DNA from: JALYQB01 sp035640155
GTDB taxonomy: Bacteria > Actinomycetota > Actinomycetes > Mycobacteriales > Pseudonocardiaceae
Reading direction: 5' to 3'
NCBI GenBank assembly: GCA_035640155.1
Contig: DASQWR010000007.1
Span: 1-13,043 of the forward strand
DNA: 13,043 nucleotides
Positions 5,490 through 11,949 of the stretch are shown here, piece by piece. Within the stretch, counting starts at the first letter, position 1; each line of letters opens with the position of its first letter. The notes under the pieces were generated by a model that was not told the DNA's origin, did not search any database, and saw only the letters and a program-made list of their open reading frames with translations. The position numbers and the translations under genes are program-made.

Positions 5490-7004
5490 TTACTTCCGCA
5501 GCTTGGGCAACACCAGGTCCTCGTCGTCGGCGTCCTGAGCTACCGCAGCGCTGCGACCGATCCCGGCGTAGACGTCGGGCTGGCGCGTCCTCAGCAGGCG
5601 GCCCCAGGTGAGGCCGAGCACGGCTCCCCCGAGCGCGAGGCCGGGCAAGATCCATCGAAGCGGCGACGACGCAGAGCCGAGCAGCGCGTCGAAGTTGACT
5701 ACGAGGAGGACGACTAGGGCGCCGAGCACGATGGTCGCCAGGACGGGCGCGATCGTGCGCTGCCAGAGGTTCTCCTTCGTGTCGTGACGGGAGAAGAACC
5801 CGACCACCGATGCAGACGTCCCGGTCATCAGCAGGATCACGCCGACCGCTGCGACTCCGCTTCCCCAGGTGAACAGCTGAAGCAGCGGCTCCCCCCCGGT
5901 GGCGGCGAAGACAGCGACGATGGCCAGCGCGAGCGCGGACTGTGTGAGGGAGCCGACGAGGGGGCCGCCGGATCTCACGCCAACCTTGCCGAGCACCGTC
6001 GGCAGTACCCGCTCGCGGCCGAGCGCGAACAGGTACCGGGCCACGCCGTTGTGGAAGCTCAGCAGTGCTGCGAACACGCTGGTCACGAAGAGAACGGTGG
6101 CGAGGTCGGCGACTACCGGGCCAGCGAACTCGGCGAGTGCTCCGAACACCAGTCCCGGTCCGGCCTCGGTTGCTGCGCCCTGCAGGTCACCCGGGCCGAC
6201 GATGACCGTCATCGCCCACGCGGACAGGGCGTAGAACAGGCCGGTGAAAGCCAGCGCGGTGTAGGTGGCACGGGCCACGGTCCGCCGGGGAGCGACGCAC
6301 TCCTCACTGTAGATCGCACCCGACTCGAAGCCGACGAACGCGGCGACACCGAACGCGAACACCGCGCCGACACCGGGTACGAACAGCTGGCTCGGCATCA
6401 GTCCCGCCGCCGACACCTCGTCTCCCCCGGGGTGCGTGAACGCGACGATGTCGTAGATCACCACCACGGCGACTTCCAGGACCAGGAGGGCGGCCAGCAC
6501 GCGAGCGTTCAGGTCTACCCGGGCGACGCCGAGGACCCCGACCGCGACGAGGGCGAGCAGCGCCCAGACCCACCACGCCAGCTCCAGCCCGAAGGCGCCG
6601 GCCATGAACCCGCCTAGGCCGATCCCGAACAGTCCGTACAGCCCGATCTGGATCGCGTTGTAGGCGACCAGCGCGACGAAGGACGCGGACACCCCCCAGC
6701 TGCGGCCGAGCCCGTTGGCCAGGTACGAGTAGAAGGCGCCGGCGTTGCCCACGTGGCGGCTCATCGCCGCGTATCCCACGGCGAAGAGCCCCAGCGCTGC
6801 GGCGATGAGGAGGAACGACAGCGGCACGCCGAGGATCCCGGTGACGGCGAAGGTCGTGGTCACTCCGCCACCCAGCACGGTCAGCGGTGCCGACGCGGCG
6901 ACCGTGAAGCAGACGAGGTGCGAGACGCCGAGTCGTCGGCGCTTGAGCTGGGGGAAGGCCGCATGCCGCGCGGGGCGCACAGCATGCATACCCTCTGCAG
7001 ACAT
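5490..7004 (-). CDS. APC-family amino acid/amine permease
   Basis: 504 aa integral membrane transporter of the amino acid-polyamine-organocation superfamily, a secondary transporter in the cytoplasmic membrane. Seen: about 12 or more hydrophobic helices; the glycine-rich unwound first helix (VCFTVAASAPLTVLGGG); the family stretch GYAAMSRHVGNAGAFYSYLA in helices 2-3; SGAIYSEECVAPRRTVARAT near the middle, the loop conserved in APC members; and a charged C-terminal tail (DADDEDLVLPKLRK). ATG 7004 was chosen because GGAGGAG lies 5 bp upstream; the longer frame from 7049 lacks such a site. The TPR gene follows after 23 bp. A complete copper amine oxidase 1.2 kb away makes an amine a reasonable substrate, but APC members carry many amino acids and the sequence does not fix specificity. 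Family sure, substrate unknown. Confidence 0.9.
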   Translation of the reverse strand: MSAEGMHAVRPARHAAFPQLKRRRLGVSHLVCFTVAASAPLTVLGGGVTTTFAVTGILGVPLSFLLIAAALGLFAVGYAAMSRHVGNAGAFYSYLANGLGRSWGVSASFVALVAYNAIQIGLYGLFGIGLGGFMAGAFGLELAWWVWALLALVAVGVLGVARVDLNARVLAALLVLEVAVVVIYDIVAFTHPGGDEVSAAGLMPSQLFVPGVGAVFAFGVAAFVGFESGAIYSEECVAPRRTVARATYTALAFTGLFYALSAWAMTVIVGPGDLQGAATEAGPGLVFGALAEFAGPVVADLATVLFVTSVFAALLSFHNGVARYLFALGRERVLPTVLGKVGVRSGGPLVGSLTQSALALAIVAVFAATGGEPLLQLFTWGSGVAAVGVILLMTGTSASVVGFFSRHDTKENLWQRTIAPVLATIVLGALVVLLVVNFDALLGSASSPLRWILPGLALGGAVLGLTWGRLLRTRQPDVYAGIGRSAAVAQDADDEDLVLPKLRK

Positions 7005-7142
7005 CAAACTCCTCCTGCCGGGGTGACCAACGGCGAACCTGGTTTCCACACGCTGTATCCGCTGGTCCGAGCGTCCGGCAATATGGCGTCAAGGTAGTCA
7101 CTCTTGGTGAACGCTTATGAACCTAGGGTGATGGAGGGTAGG

Positions 7143-7295
7143 ATGGGGTGTGTTCTGCAGGTCAATCTGTCGAGCTGGCCCGAGGTCGAGCAGGGGCTTC
7201 TATGTCAAATGGGTGAATGCTTAGGCTATCTTAATACCGTGGGCACGGCTGTGAAGGTCGTCAAGCCTGAATGCGGCGAGCGGCGACACCGATAG
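7143..7295 (+). CDS. Doubtful 50-aa open frame, unrecognised
   Basis: ATG 7143 has a good Shine-Dalgarno (GGAGG at 7133-7137, 5 bp spacing), which is the main support. The product has three Cys (GCVLQV, LLCQMGECLGYL) and a basic end (ECGERRHR), with no known motif. Third codon positions are only moderately G/C, unlike the neighbouring genes, so it may be a decayed remnant, a foreign small gene or chance. Confidence 0.22.
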   Translation: MGCVLQVNLSSWPEVEQGLLCQMGECLGYLNTVGTAVKVVKPECGERRHR

Positions 7296-7421
7296 ACGAA
7301 CGGGGGCTGTGGAGCGCCGAACGGTCGAACGGGACGGTTGGTGGGGCCGCGCGCAGTCACCGAATGTGCGCGAGCCGGTACCCGTCCGTCGCGGGCTCTG
7401 GCAGGATGACAGTTTCCCGCA

Positions 7422-7450
7422 CTGACAGCGGGTGGCACCGGTGCTAGGTT
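7422..7450 (+). promoter_or_regulatory. Housekeeping-type promoter of the GPP34 gene with embedded palindrome
   Basis: -35 CTGACA (7422-7427), 17-bp spacer, -10 TAGGTT (7445-7450). Expected start of transcription is near 7457, about 120 nt before the ATG. The spacer contains the perfect palindrome GCACCGGTGC (7435-7444), and CCCGC/GCGGG arms (7416-7420, 7428-7432) flank the -35. Both are placed where a repressor could act. Confidence 0.6.
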
Positions 7451-7578
7451 ACGGGCCGCCGGAGAGACTCGATGATTCCGCTGGCGCGGGGCAGGGCGGT
7501 CCGGACGACCGGGGCACAGACCAGCCGTTGACCGCGGGATCCGGCGACAGCGGGCAGCACGACCTGGGGTGTCCGCCG

Positions 7579-8217
7579 ATGTCGAATTTTCCACTCGCCG
7601 ACGAGTTCTTCCTGATCAACCACAACGACCTCACCGGAAGGCCCCTCATCCGCCGTGACCTGCTCGGACTCGGTCTCGTGGTGGCGCTGCTCGCGGAGCT
7701 GATCGTGGAAGGCCGGGTAGGCATCCGGGAGGGCCGGGTCATCGTGCTGGACAAGGCCAGCCACGGCGATGATGCCTCTGACTTCATCATCACCGGCCTC
7801 GCCGCGCAATGGTCGAACTACCCAGTGCGGACCTGGACCGACAACCTCGACGACACCGCCTACGAGCTCGTCGCCCGCCGGCTGGTCGAGCGCGGCACGG
7901 TGCAGCGGGGTCGGACGCGGCGACTGTTCGGACCGCGCAAGGACGTCTTCCTGCCCGCGAAACGGGAGGCGGTCCAGCCCCTGCTGCTGCTGGACAGTGC
8001 GATCAAGAACCCCGAGGAGGCCGACGTCCAGCGGGCGCTGCTCATCACCATGGTGGCCGCCACGGGAGCGGAGCATGTGCTCGCGAGCCTGCCGGACCGC
8101 GACCGGGTCCGGACGGCGGTCACCGAGCTGTCGGCGAGCCTGTCCGCGGAGCTTACTGAACTGGTCGCGGGGTTCGAGGAGGCGATCACTGCTCGCTTGC
8201 TGAGCATCCGCCGGTAA
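7579..8217 (+). CDS. GPP34 (Golgi phosphoprotein 3-like) family protein
   Basis: 212 aa. Seen: N-terminal LADEFFLINHNDLTGRPLI, then RDLLGLGLVVALLAELIVEG (about residues 30-49) and an IREGRVIVLD strand, a basic segment RGRTRRLFGPRKDVFLP (about 125-141), and helical C-terminal repeats ending LLSIRR. This is the actinobacterial GPP34 pattern. In eukaryotes GOLPH3 binds phosphatidylinositol-4-phosphate; the bacterial members are numerous in actinobacteria and largely uncharacterised, probably membrane-surface proteins. ATG 7579 was chosen because homologous sequence begins there; the frame stays open back to 7432 but that part is leader-like. Ribosome-binding site weak (TGGGG). The gene ends 1 bp from the converging amine oxidase stop with no terminator between. 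No functional link to its neighbours is visible. Family fairly sure. Confidence 0.85.
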   Translation: MSNFPLADEFFLINHNDLTGRPLIRRDLLGLGLVVALLAELIVEGRVGIREGRVIVLDKASHGDDASDFIITGLAAQWSNYPVRTWTDNLDDTAYELVARRLVERGTVQRGRTRRLFGPRKDVFLPAKREAVQPLLLLDSAIKNPEEADVQRALLITMVAATGAEHVLASLPDRDRVRTAVTELSASLSAELTELVAGFEEAITARLLSIRR

Positions 8218-8218
8218 G

Positions 8219-10102
8219 TCACGGTTCCCGGACGTCGAGGGTTGGGTTCCGGTCGAAGAACCCGACGGGCTTGAGCACGAAGCCACTGACGTCCACCGGC
8301 ATGACTGGCCAGTCCTCGGGACGGGGCACGTGGGTCATACCGAAGGTGTGCCACACGACCAGGTCCTCGCCGTCGAGGGAGCGGTCGCGGGCGATCCAGC
8401 TCGGGATGCCCGCACCGCCCGGGTGCTGGTTCACCAGGTCACCGGCCGGATAGCGTTCGGCCGGGTCGTATCGGGTGACCCACAGGTGCCGGGTCGCGAA
8501 CGCTGCGCGGCGGGCGATCGATGAGCGCTCGTCCGCGAGCAGCGTGGGCTGGCCCTGCGGGTACAGCGCGTACGCCACCGGCCTGCCCATGCGGTTGGTC
8601 CGCTGCGGATTGACGATCTGCCAGCTCCGGGCGACTGCGGGATCGGCGCTGCGGGCGGCCTGCGACTCGCGGGTCAACCGGGCGACCGATCGGCCGAACG
8701 CGTTGCCCTGCGGGTTCGCGGGTCCGACCGGATGGCCCCGCACGTCGACCTCCTCGACGGCGTTGGTGAGGCCGTCGACCATCATGTCCAGACGGGCGTT
8801 GAACAGGTGCTGGTGGAACGGGGCCCCGAGGCCGGGCGCGACCTCGCTCGCCCACTCGTCACCGTCGCCGTACGACGAGGTAAACAGGACCCCGGTCGCC
8901 TTGACCTCGAGCTGGATGGTGCCGTCCAGGTAGAGGTACCAGTAGAAGCCGTAGTCGTAGTTCCCTACCGTCACGAAGAACGAGATGACCAGGCGTCGCT
9001 GGCGCCGGGTCTCGGCAGACCCGGTGAAGATGTCCGTGTGCTTCCAGCCGACGCCGAAGTCCTCCTCGTGCAGGCAAACGGCGTTCGGGATCTCCCGCGG
9101 CTCGCCGTCATTGTCTGCAAGCACCGCGTCCAGGTAGTGGATCTCGCCGAGGCAGTCGCACCCCAGAACCAGCGAGTTCGCCTGCTGGCCGAGCAGGTAT
9201 TCCCCCGCATCGAAGTAGTTCTGCCAGTACCGCACCGGCCCGGGGTGGGCGTAAGGCACCACCATCTCGGCCACCGACGCCCGGTACACGACGGGCCGGT
9301 CACGCTCCCCGTCACGGAACGAGATATGGTACAGCACCAATCCCTCGCGGGGATCGAACCCGATCCGGAGGGACCACCCCGCCCACTGCACGATGTCGCC
9401 GTCGACGCTGAAGCTCGGGCCCTCGGGCTGGGTGATCTCGATCGGCCGCAGGGTGGTCCGCGCAGGCCCGACGTAGGTGGGGTCGTCGAAGTTGCCCTCC
9501 TCCTCGGGAATGGGCCTGCGCTCGTGGTCGACAAGGTCCACCACCTCGCGTGCGGTGAGGTCGACGTAGGCGACTACCCCGTCAATCGGGTGCGCCCACG
9601 GGTGGTCGGACTTGCGATGCCGCAGGAACGACAGCGCCCGCAGCATCCGTTTACCCTCCTCGCCGGGGATATCGAAAGCACCGGCCGACAGGGGGCACAC
9701 GCACACCAGGTCGAGATCGGTGACGCCCCGTCGCTCCATCGCCGCACGCCAGCCAGCGTTTGCCTTGACGATCTCGTCGACCGCTTCGAACTCTTCCAGC
9801 AGGATCGGCGGCTGGCCATCCGCTGCCGGGTCGACCTCCGTGACCTCCTCGACCTCCCTCCGCGTGATCGACGCGAGCACCGTCCGCGATGCACCGGTGT
9901 CGCTATCGAGCAGGACCGCGCGCACCCGCCGGTTCACCGGGTCGCCTGGGGCGAACGCCAGAACCTCCTGCTTCGGCGGCTCCTCCAACGCGAGCACCGC
10001 GAAGCGAGTCGCATCGGTCACCAGCCCGGCTCCGTCGAGCACCGCCCGGGCCACCCGAATCTCATCAGCACTGAGCCGGGCCAACGGATGATCCACCACC
10101 AT
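8219..10102 (-). CDS. Copper/topaquinone-containing primary-amine oxidase
   Basis: 627 aa. Oxidises primary amines to aldehydes, with release of ammonia and hydrogen peroxide, using Cu(II) and a self-made topaquinone (TPQ). All key residues are present, counting from ATG 10102: the cofactor Tyr382 in VGNYDYGFYW, catalytic base Asp298 in YFDAGEYLLG, copper ligands His430 and His432 in FHQHLFNARLD, and His591 in MTHVPRPEDWPVMP. N2 and N3 domains precede them. The numbering almost equals Arthrobacter globiformis amine oxidase (TPQ382, Asp298, His431/433/592), which supports both an intact enzyme and this start; the frame is open to TTG 10159 but nothing supports that extension. No signal peptide, so probably cytoplasmic. 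ATG 10102 lacks a Shine-Dalgarno but follows a TACCCT -10 (leaderless candidate). Phenylethylamine-, tyramine- or histamine-type substrates are likely by kinship. The APC permease nearby could supply one. Confidence 0.96.
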   Translation of the reverse strand: MVVDHPLARLSADEIRVARAVLDGAGLVTDATRFAVLALEEPPKQEVLAFAPGDPVNRRVRAVLLDSDTGASRTVLASITRREVEEVTEVDPAADGQPPILLEEFEAVDEIVKANAGWRAAMERRGVTDLDLVCVCPLSAGAFDIPGEEGKRMLRALSFLRHRKSDHPWAHPIDGVVAYVDLTAREVVDLVDHERRPIPEEEGNFDDPTYVGPARTTLRPIEITQPEGPSFSVDGDIVQWAGWSLRIGFDPREGLVLYHISFRDGERDRPVVYRASVAEMVVPYAHPGPVRYWQNYFDAGEYLLGQQANSLVLGCDCLGEIHYLDAVLADNDGEPREIPNAVCLHEEDFGVGWKHTDIFTGSAETRRQRRLVISFFVTVGNYDYGFYWYLYLDGTIQLEVKATGVLFTSSYGDGDEWASEVAPGLGAPFHQHLFNARLDMMVDGLTNAVEEVDVRGHPVGPANPQGNAFGRSVARLTRESQAARSADPAVARSWQIVNPQRTNRMGRPVAYALYPQGQPTLLADERSSIARRAAFATRHLWVTRYDPAERYPAGDLVNQHPGGAGIPSWIARDRSLDGEDLVVWHTFGMTHVPRPEDWPVMPVDVSGFVLKPVGFFDRNPTLDVREP

Positions 10103-10109
10103 GCCCGGC

Positions 10110-10115
10110 AGGGTA
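10110..10115 (-). promoter_or_regulatory. -10 hexamer of the amine oxidase gene (leaderless candidate)
   Basis: TACCCT on the minus strand ends 7 bp before ATG 10102, which puts the start of transcription at or next to the A of the ATG. The -35 region CGGACG (17-bp spacing, 10133-10138) is a partial match. There is no Shine-Dalgarno. Confidence 0.42.
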
Positions 10116-10165
10116 CGTGCGCAGGGCGAGGGCGTCCGGAGAGGCCTCCGCGCCTCCAACGTTAT

Positions 10166-10187
10166 TACAGATGCGCTTGCATCTGTA
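10166..10187. promoter_or_regulatory. Strong inverted-repeat operator in the amine oxidase divergent region
   Basis: TACAGATGC-GCTT-GCATCTGTA, perfect 9-bp arms with a 4-bp centre, in an AT-richer stretch. Its right arm overlaps the -35 of the plus-strand promoter, and it lies 64 bp upstream of the amine oxidase start. It has the shape of a TetR/GntR-type dimer site; no such regulator is encoded in the window. Confidence 0.7.
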
Positions 10188-10205
10188 CGTTACTTTAATT
10201 AGGGT
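10177..10205 (+). promoter_or_regulatory. Promoter of the divergent two-gene unit
   Basis: -35 TTGCAT (10177-10182), 17-bp spacer, -10 TAGGGT (10200-10205), expected start near 10212. The -35 sits inside the inverted repeat, so a protein bound there would block RNA polymerase. Confidence 0.62.
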
Positions 10206-10212
10206 AACCTAT
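10194..10212. promoter_or_regulatory. Partial IdeR/DtxR-like iron box over the -10
   Basis: The 19 bp ending in GTAACCTAT match about 14 of 19 positions of the consensus TWAGGTWAGSCTWACCTWA; the right half is good (TAACCT) and the left half poor. It overlaps the plus promoter's -10, the usual repression position. Weak evidence, since an AT-rich -10 region gives part of the match by itself. Confidence 0.25.
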
Positions 10213-10265
10213 CTTCATCGTGATCTGGCTCACCAACTGGCTCCCCGTCGAGAAAGGACCTAGTC

Positions 10266-10292
10266 ATGAGGCGACCAGACTCGTGGTGGTAG
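10266..10292 (+). promoter_or_regulatory. 8-codon upstream ORF ending in tandem Trp codons (leader-peptide candidate)
   Basis: ATG 10266 encodes MRRPDSWW then TAG. AAAGGA (10253-10258) lies 7 bp upstream, a proper Shine-Dalgarno, and the promoter start is about 50 nt earlier. The stop is 20 bp before the next gene's ATG. CGTGG (10282-10286, covering the first Trp codon) can pair with CCACG (10308-10312) directly before that ATG, bracketing its ribosome-binding site; CGTG can alternatively pair with CACG (10295-10298). A ribosome pausing at the Trp codons would prevent the first pairing. Attenuation is inferred; the stems are short. Confidence 0.4.
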
Positions 10293-10312
10293 AGCACGCC
10301 GAGGAGGCCACG

Positions 10313-10531
10313 ATGCCAACACCAGGCACGCGCCGGGAGATGCTCCGCCAGCTTGACGAGCTGGCGGACGACGTCCGGTGGCGGGCCAGAGAGGTTCAAG
10401 GAAGGACCAGCGCGAAGTCCGCACCAGGTGCTTCCTACTGGCCCAGAGACGCGGGCAACGTCCGTGAAGGAAGGTCCCCTGCCCTCGTCGCGAGACGGTC
10501 CGGATCGGTGCTCGTCGTGGATGGGAGGTGA
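10313..10531 (+). CDS. Small hypothetical protein, first gene of the divergent unit
   Basis: 72 aa, not recognised. ATG 10313 was chosen because GAGGAGG (10301-10307) lies exactly 5 bp upstream. The frame is open back to GTG 10220, but that start lacks a ribosome-binding site. Seen: a helical, charged N-terminus (TRREMLRQLDELADDVRWRA, about residues 6-25), then an Arg/Ser/Gly-rich part with no visible domain. The first ~25 codons use G/C third positions as real genes here do; from there on (about 10390-10530) codon bias is lost in all forward frames, so the gene may be shorter, frameshifted or decayed, or this stretch may act mainly as RNA leader for the next gene. Its stop codon lies 1 bp before GTG 10533 of the next gene, suggesting translational coupling. 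Confidence 0.45.
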   Translation: MPTPGTRREMLRQLDELADDVRWRAREVQGRTSAKSAPGASYWPRDAGNVREGRSPALVARRSGSVLVVDGR

Positions 10532-10538
10532 CGTGGCG

Positions 10539-10943
10539 ATGGCCAAGCATCATCGCATGATGCCGCTACTGCGGCTTCTGGTCAGGCTAGGTTGGCAACG
10601 TGACCCCGAGCTGTGGACGGTGCGCTGCCGGGATGGGTACGGGCGCCAGGCACGCCTGCTCGTCCACCTCGCCGCGGGCGGGATCTACCTCACGGTGTCC
10701 GAGCCCGGGCCGCTGCAGCTCAACGTGCTGCAGACCGGACGACTGCACGCGGCGCTACATGATGCCATCCTCAGCCTGGACCAATTAGCCGGTCCGGGCG
10801 GGCTTTCGGTCTCGCGGAAACCGTCTAGAGCCGAATGCCCCCTGCCGGCACTCTCGCCCGGCGTTCGACAGCGGATCGAGTACCGGGTACCTGAGCGACC
10901 GTCGGTCGCGCAGCTCACCGCCCGGCTCACCGACACTCAATGA
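10539..10943 (+). CDS. Hypothetical 134-aa actinobacterial protein
   Basis: No named family recognised. Seen: basic start MAKHHRMMPLLRLLVRLGW, an alpha/beta-like core with WTVRCRDGYGRQARLLVHLA and GGIYLTVSEPGPLQLN (a run of short strands), then a helix LQTGRLHAALHDAILSLDQL (about residues 64-83), and a polar tail ending in SVAQLTARLTDTQ. The strand-strand-helix with GRLHAALHDAI resembles short hypothetical proteins I associate with Pseudonocardiaceae genomes, from memory only. GGGAGG (10523-10528) serves either GTG 10533 (4 bp) or ATG 10539 (10 bp); ATG was preferred. Codon use is normal for the window. It overlaps nothing, follows the 72-aa frame immediately, and converges on ccsB with a 1-bp gap. 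Real gene, function unknown. Confidence 0.75.
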   Translation: MAKHHRMMPLLRLLVRLGWQRDPELWTVRCRDGYGRQARLLVHLAAGGIYLTVSEPGPLQLNVLQTGRLHAALHDAILSLDQLAGPGGLSVSRKPSRAECPLPALSPGVRQRIEYRVPERPSVAQLTARLTDTQ

Positions 10944-10944
10944 T

Positions 10945-11949
10945 CTACAACCCCGCGTAGGAGTGCAGCCCGGCGACCACGATGTTGACGAAGAGCAGGT
11001 TGAACACCATCACCGCGAACCCGACGATGTTGATCCACGCCGAACGCGAACCCCGCCACCCCGCCGTGGCCCGTGCGTGCAGGTAGCAGGCGTAGACCAC
11101 CCAGGCCACCAGCGCCACCGTCTCCTTGGGGTCCCAGCCCCAGTAGCGGCCCCACGCCGCCTCGGCCCAGATGGCGCCGGTGATGAGCGCGAACGTCCAG
11201 ATCGGGAACGCGACCACCGTGGTGCGGTAGGCCAGCCGATCCAGCGTCGCCGCCGGCGGCAACCGGACACCCAACGCCGAGGTGCTGCCGGGCCGGGAAG
11301 CGTGGCGGGCTGCCACCAGGTACAGCACGCTGGCCACTCCGGCGACCAGCAGGGTGCCCGAAGAGATGATCGCGGCGGCGACGTGGATGGCGATCCAGTA
11401 GGAGTTCAGCGCCGGGATCAGGGGGGCCGCCTCGGTGTAGAGCACGGTCCCGGCGAGGAACAGCAGGATCACCACCGGCACCAGGACGAACAACCCCAGG
11501 CCGCGCAGCGCCAGGGACACCACCCGCTGGCGGTACAGCACCACCAGCCACGCCACCACGGCCACGAAGCACACCGCCGAGGTGAACTCGTACATGTTGC
11601 CCCAGGGCACGCGCCCGACGGCCAGCCCGCGGAGCACCAGGGATGTGCCGTGCACCCCGGCGGCGAGCACCGTCAGCGCCACGCCGGTGCGGCCCGCCCG
11701 CTCGACCGGGCCGCGGCGCGGTAGCACCGTGTCAGCCAAGGGCTCCAGCGCCGTGTCGGCCGGTGGTGCCAGCGTCGCGACCCCGCCCCCGCGCGCCCCA
11801 CCCTCGCGTGCCTCGGCGGCTGGCGGGACCGCGACCTCGCGCCGCGCCGCGTACTCGACGGCATGCAGCACCATCGCCAGCAGGTACAGCACCAGCGAGG
11901 TATTGAACGCCAGATCGCCGTAGGACGCCAGGGTCACGTCGACCGGCAT
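10945..11949 (-). CDS. ccsB: Cytochrome c biogenesis protein CcsB (ResC/CcsA family)
   Basis: 334 aa polytopic membrane protein of the system II cytochrome c synthase; with ResB it moves haem across the membrane and attaches it to the CxxCH of apocytochromes. Seen: the tryptophan-rich haem-handling motif WGRYWGWDPKETVALVAW (about residues 266-283), conserved histidines near 100 (GVHGTSLVLRGL), 189 (YWIAIH) and 291 (YLHARA), and about eight hydrophobic helices. A non-conserved Ala/Pro/Gly linker (about 40-85) follows the first helix, as in other actinobacterial CcsB. The start is ATG 11949 or GTG 11952: AGGAAGGA lies 6-9 bp upstream of them. Either way the start overlaps the resB stop (GTGATG), so the two are translationally coupled. 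Identity very sure. Confidence 0.95.
   Translation of the reverse strand: MPVDVTLASYGDLAFNTSLVLYLLAMVLHAVEYAARREVAVPPAAEAREGGARGGGVATLAPPADTALEPLADTVLPRRGPVERAGRTGVALTVLAAGVHGTSLVLRGLAVGRVPWGNMYEFTSAVCFVAVVAWLVVLYRQRVVSLALRGLGLFVLVPVVILLFLAGTVLYTEAAPLIPALNSYWIAIHVAAAIISSGTLLVAGVASVLYLVAARHASRPGSTSALGVRLPPAATLDRLAYRTTVVAFPIWTFALITGAIWAEAAWGRYWGWDPKETVALVAWVVYACYLHARATAGWRGSRSAWINIVGFAVMVFNLLFVNIVVAGLHSYAGL

Larger units (their letters stand above)
7005..7578. other. Long gene-poor interval between the divergent APC and GPP34 genes
   Basis: 574 bp. The stretch 7080-7290 is clearly less GC-rich than its surroundings and contains AATGCTTAGGCTATCTTAAT-like AT-rich patches and a small palindrome CCGTGGGCACGG (about 7239-7250). 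It holds one doubtful 50-codon frame (7143-7295), a good plus-strand promoter (7422-7450), and the ~120-nt leader of the GPP34 gene. No recognisable RNA gene. The lower GC content may mark a remnant of inserted DNA. Confidence 0.6.

Noticed and set aside
4576..5538. Plus-strand 320-codon frame
   Set aside because: Antisense of the TPR gene; its apparent repeats are the mirror of the 126-bp TPR repeats.
10103..10159. TTG 10159 as the amine oxidase start
   Set aside because: The extra 19 residues are Arg/Pro-rich without family likeness, and residue numbering fits ATG 10102.
8732..10198. Plus-strand 488-codon frame
   Set aside because: Antisense of the amine oxidase, whose catalytic residues are all present.
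10220..10312. GTG 10220 as the start of the 72-aa protein
   Set aside because: No ribosome-binding site, while ATG 10313 has GAGGAGG at ideal spacing. A start 8 nt from the predicted transcript end remains possible but less likely.
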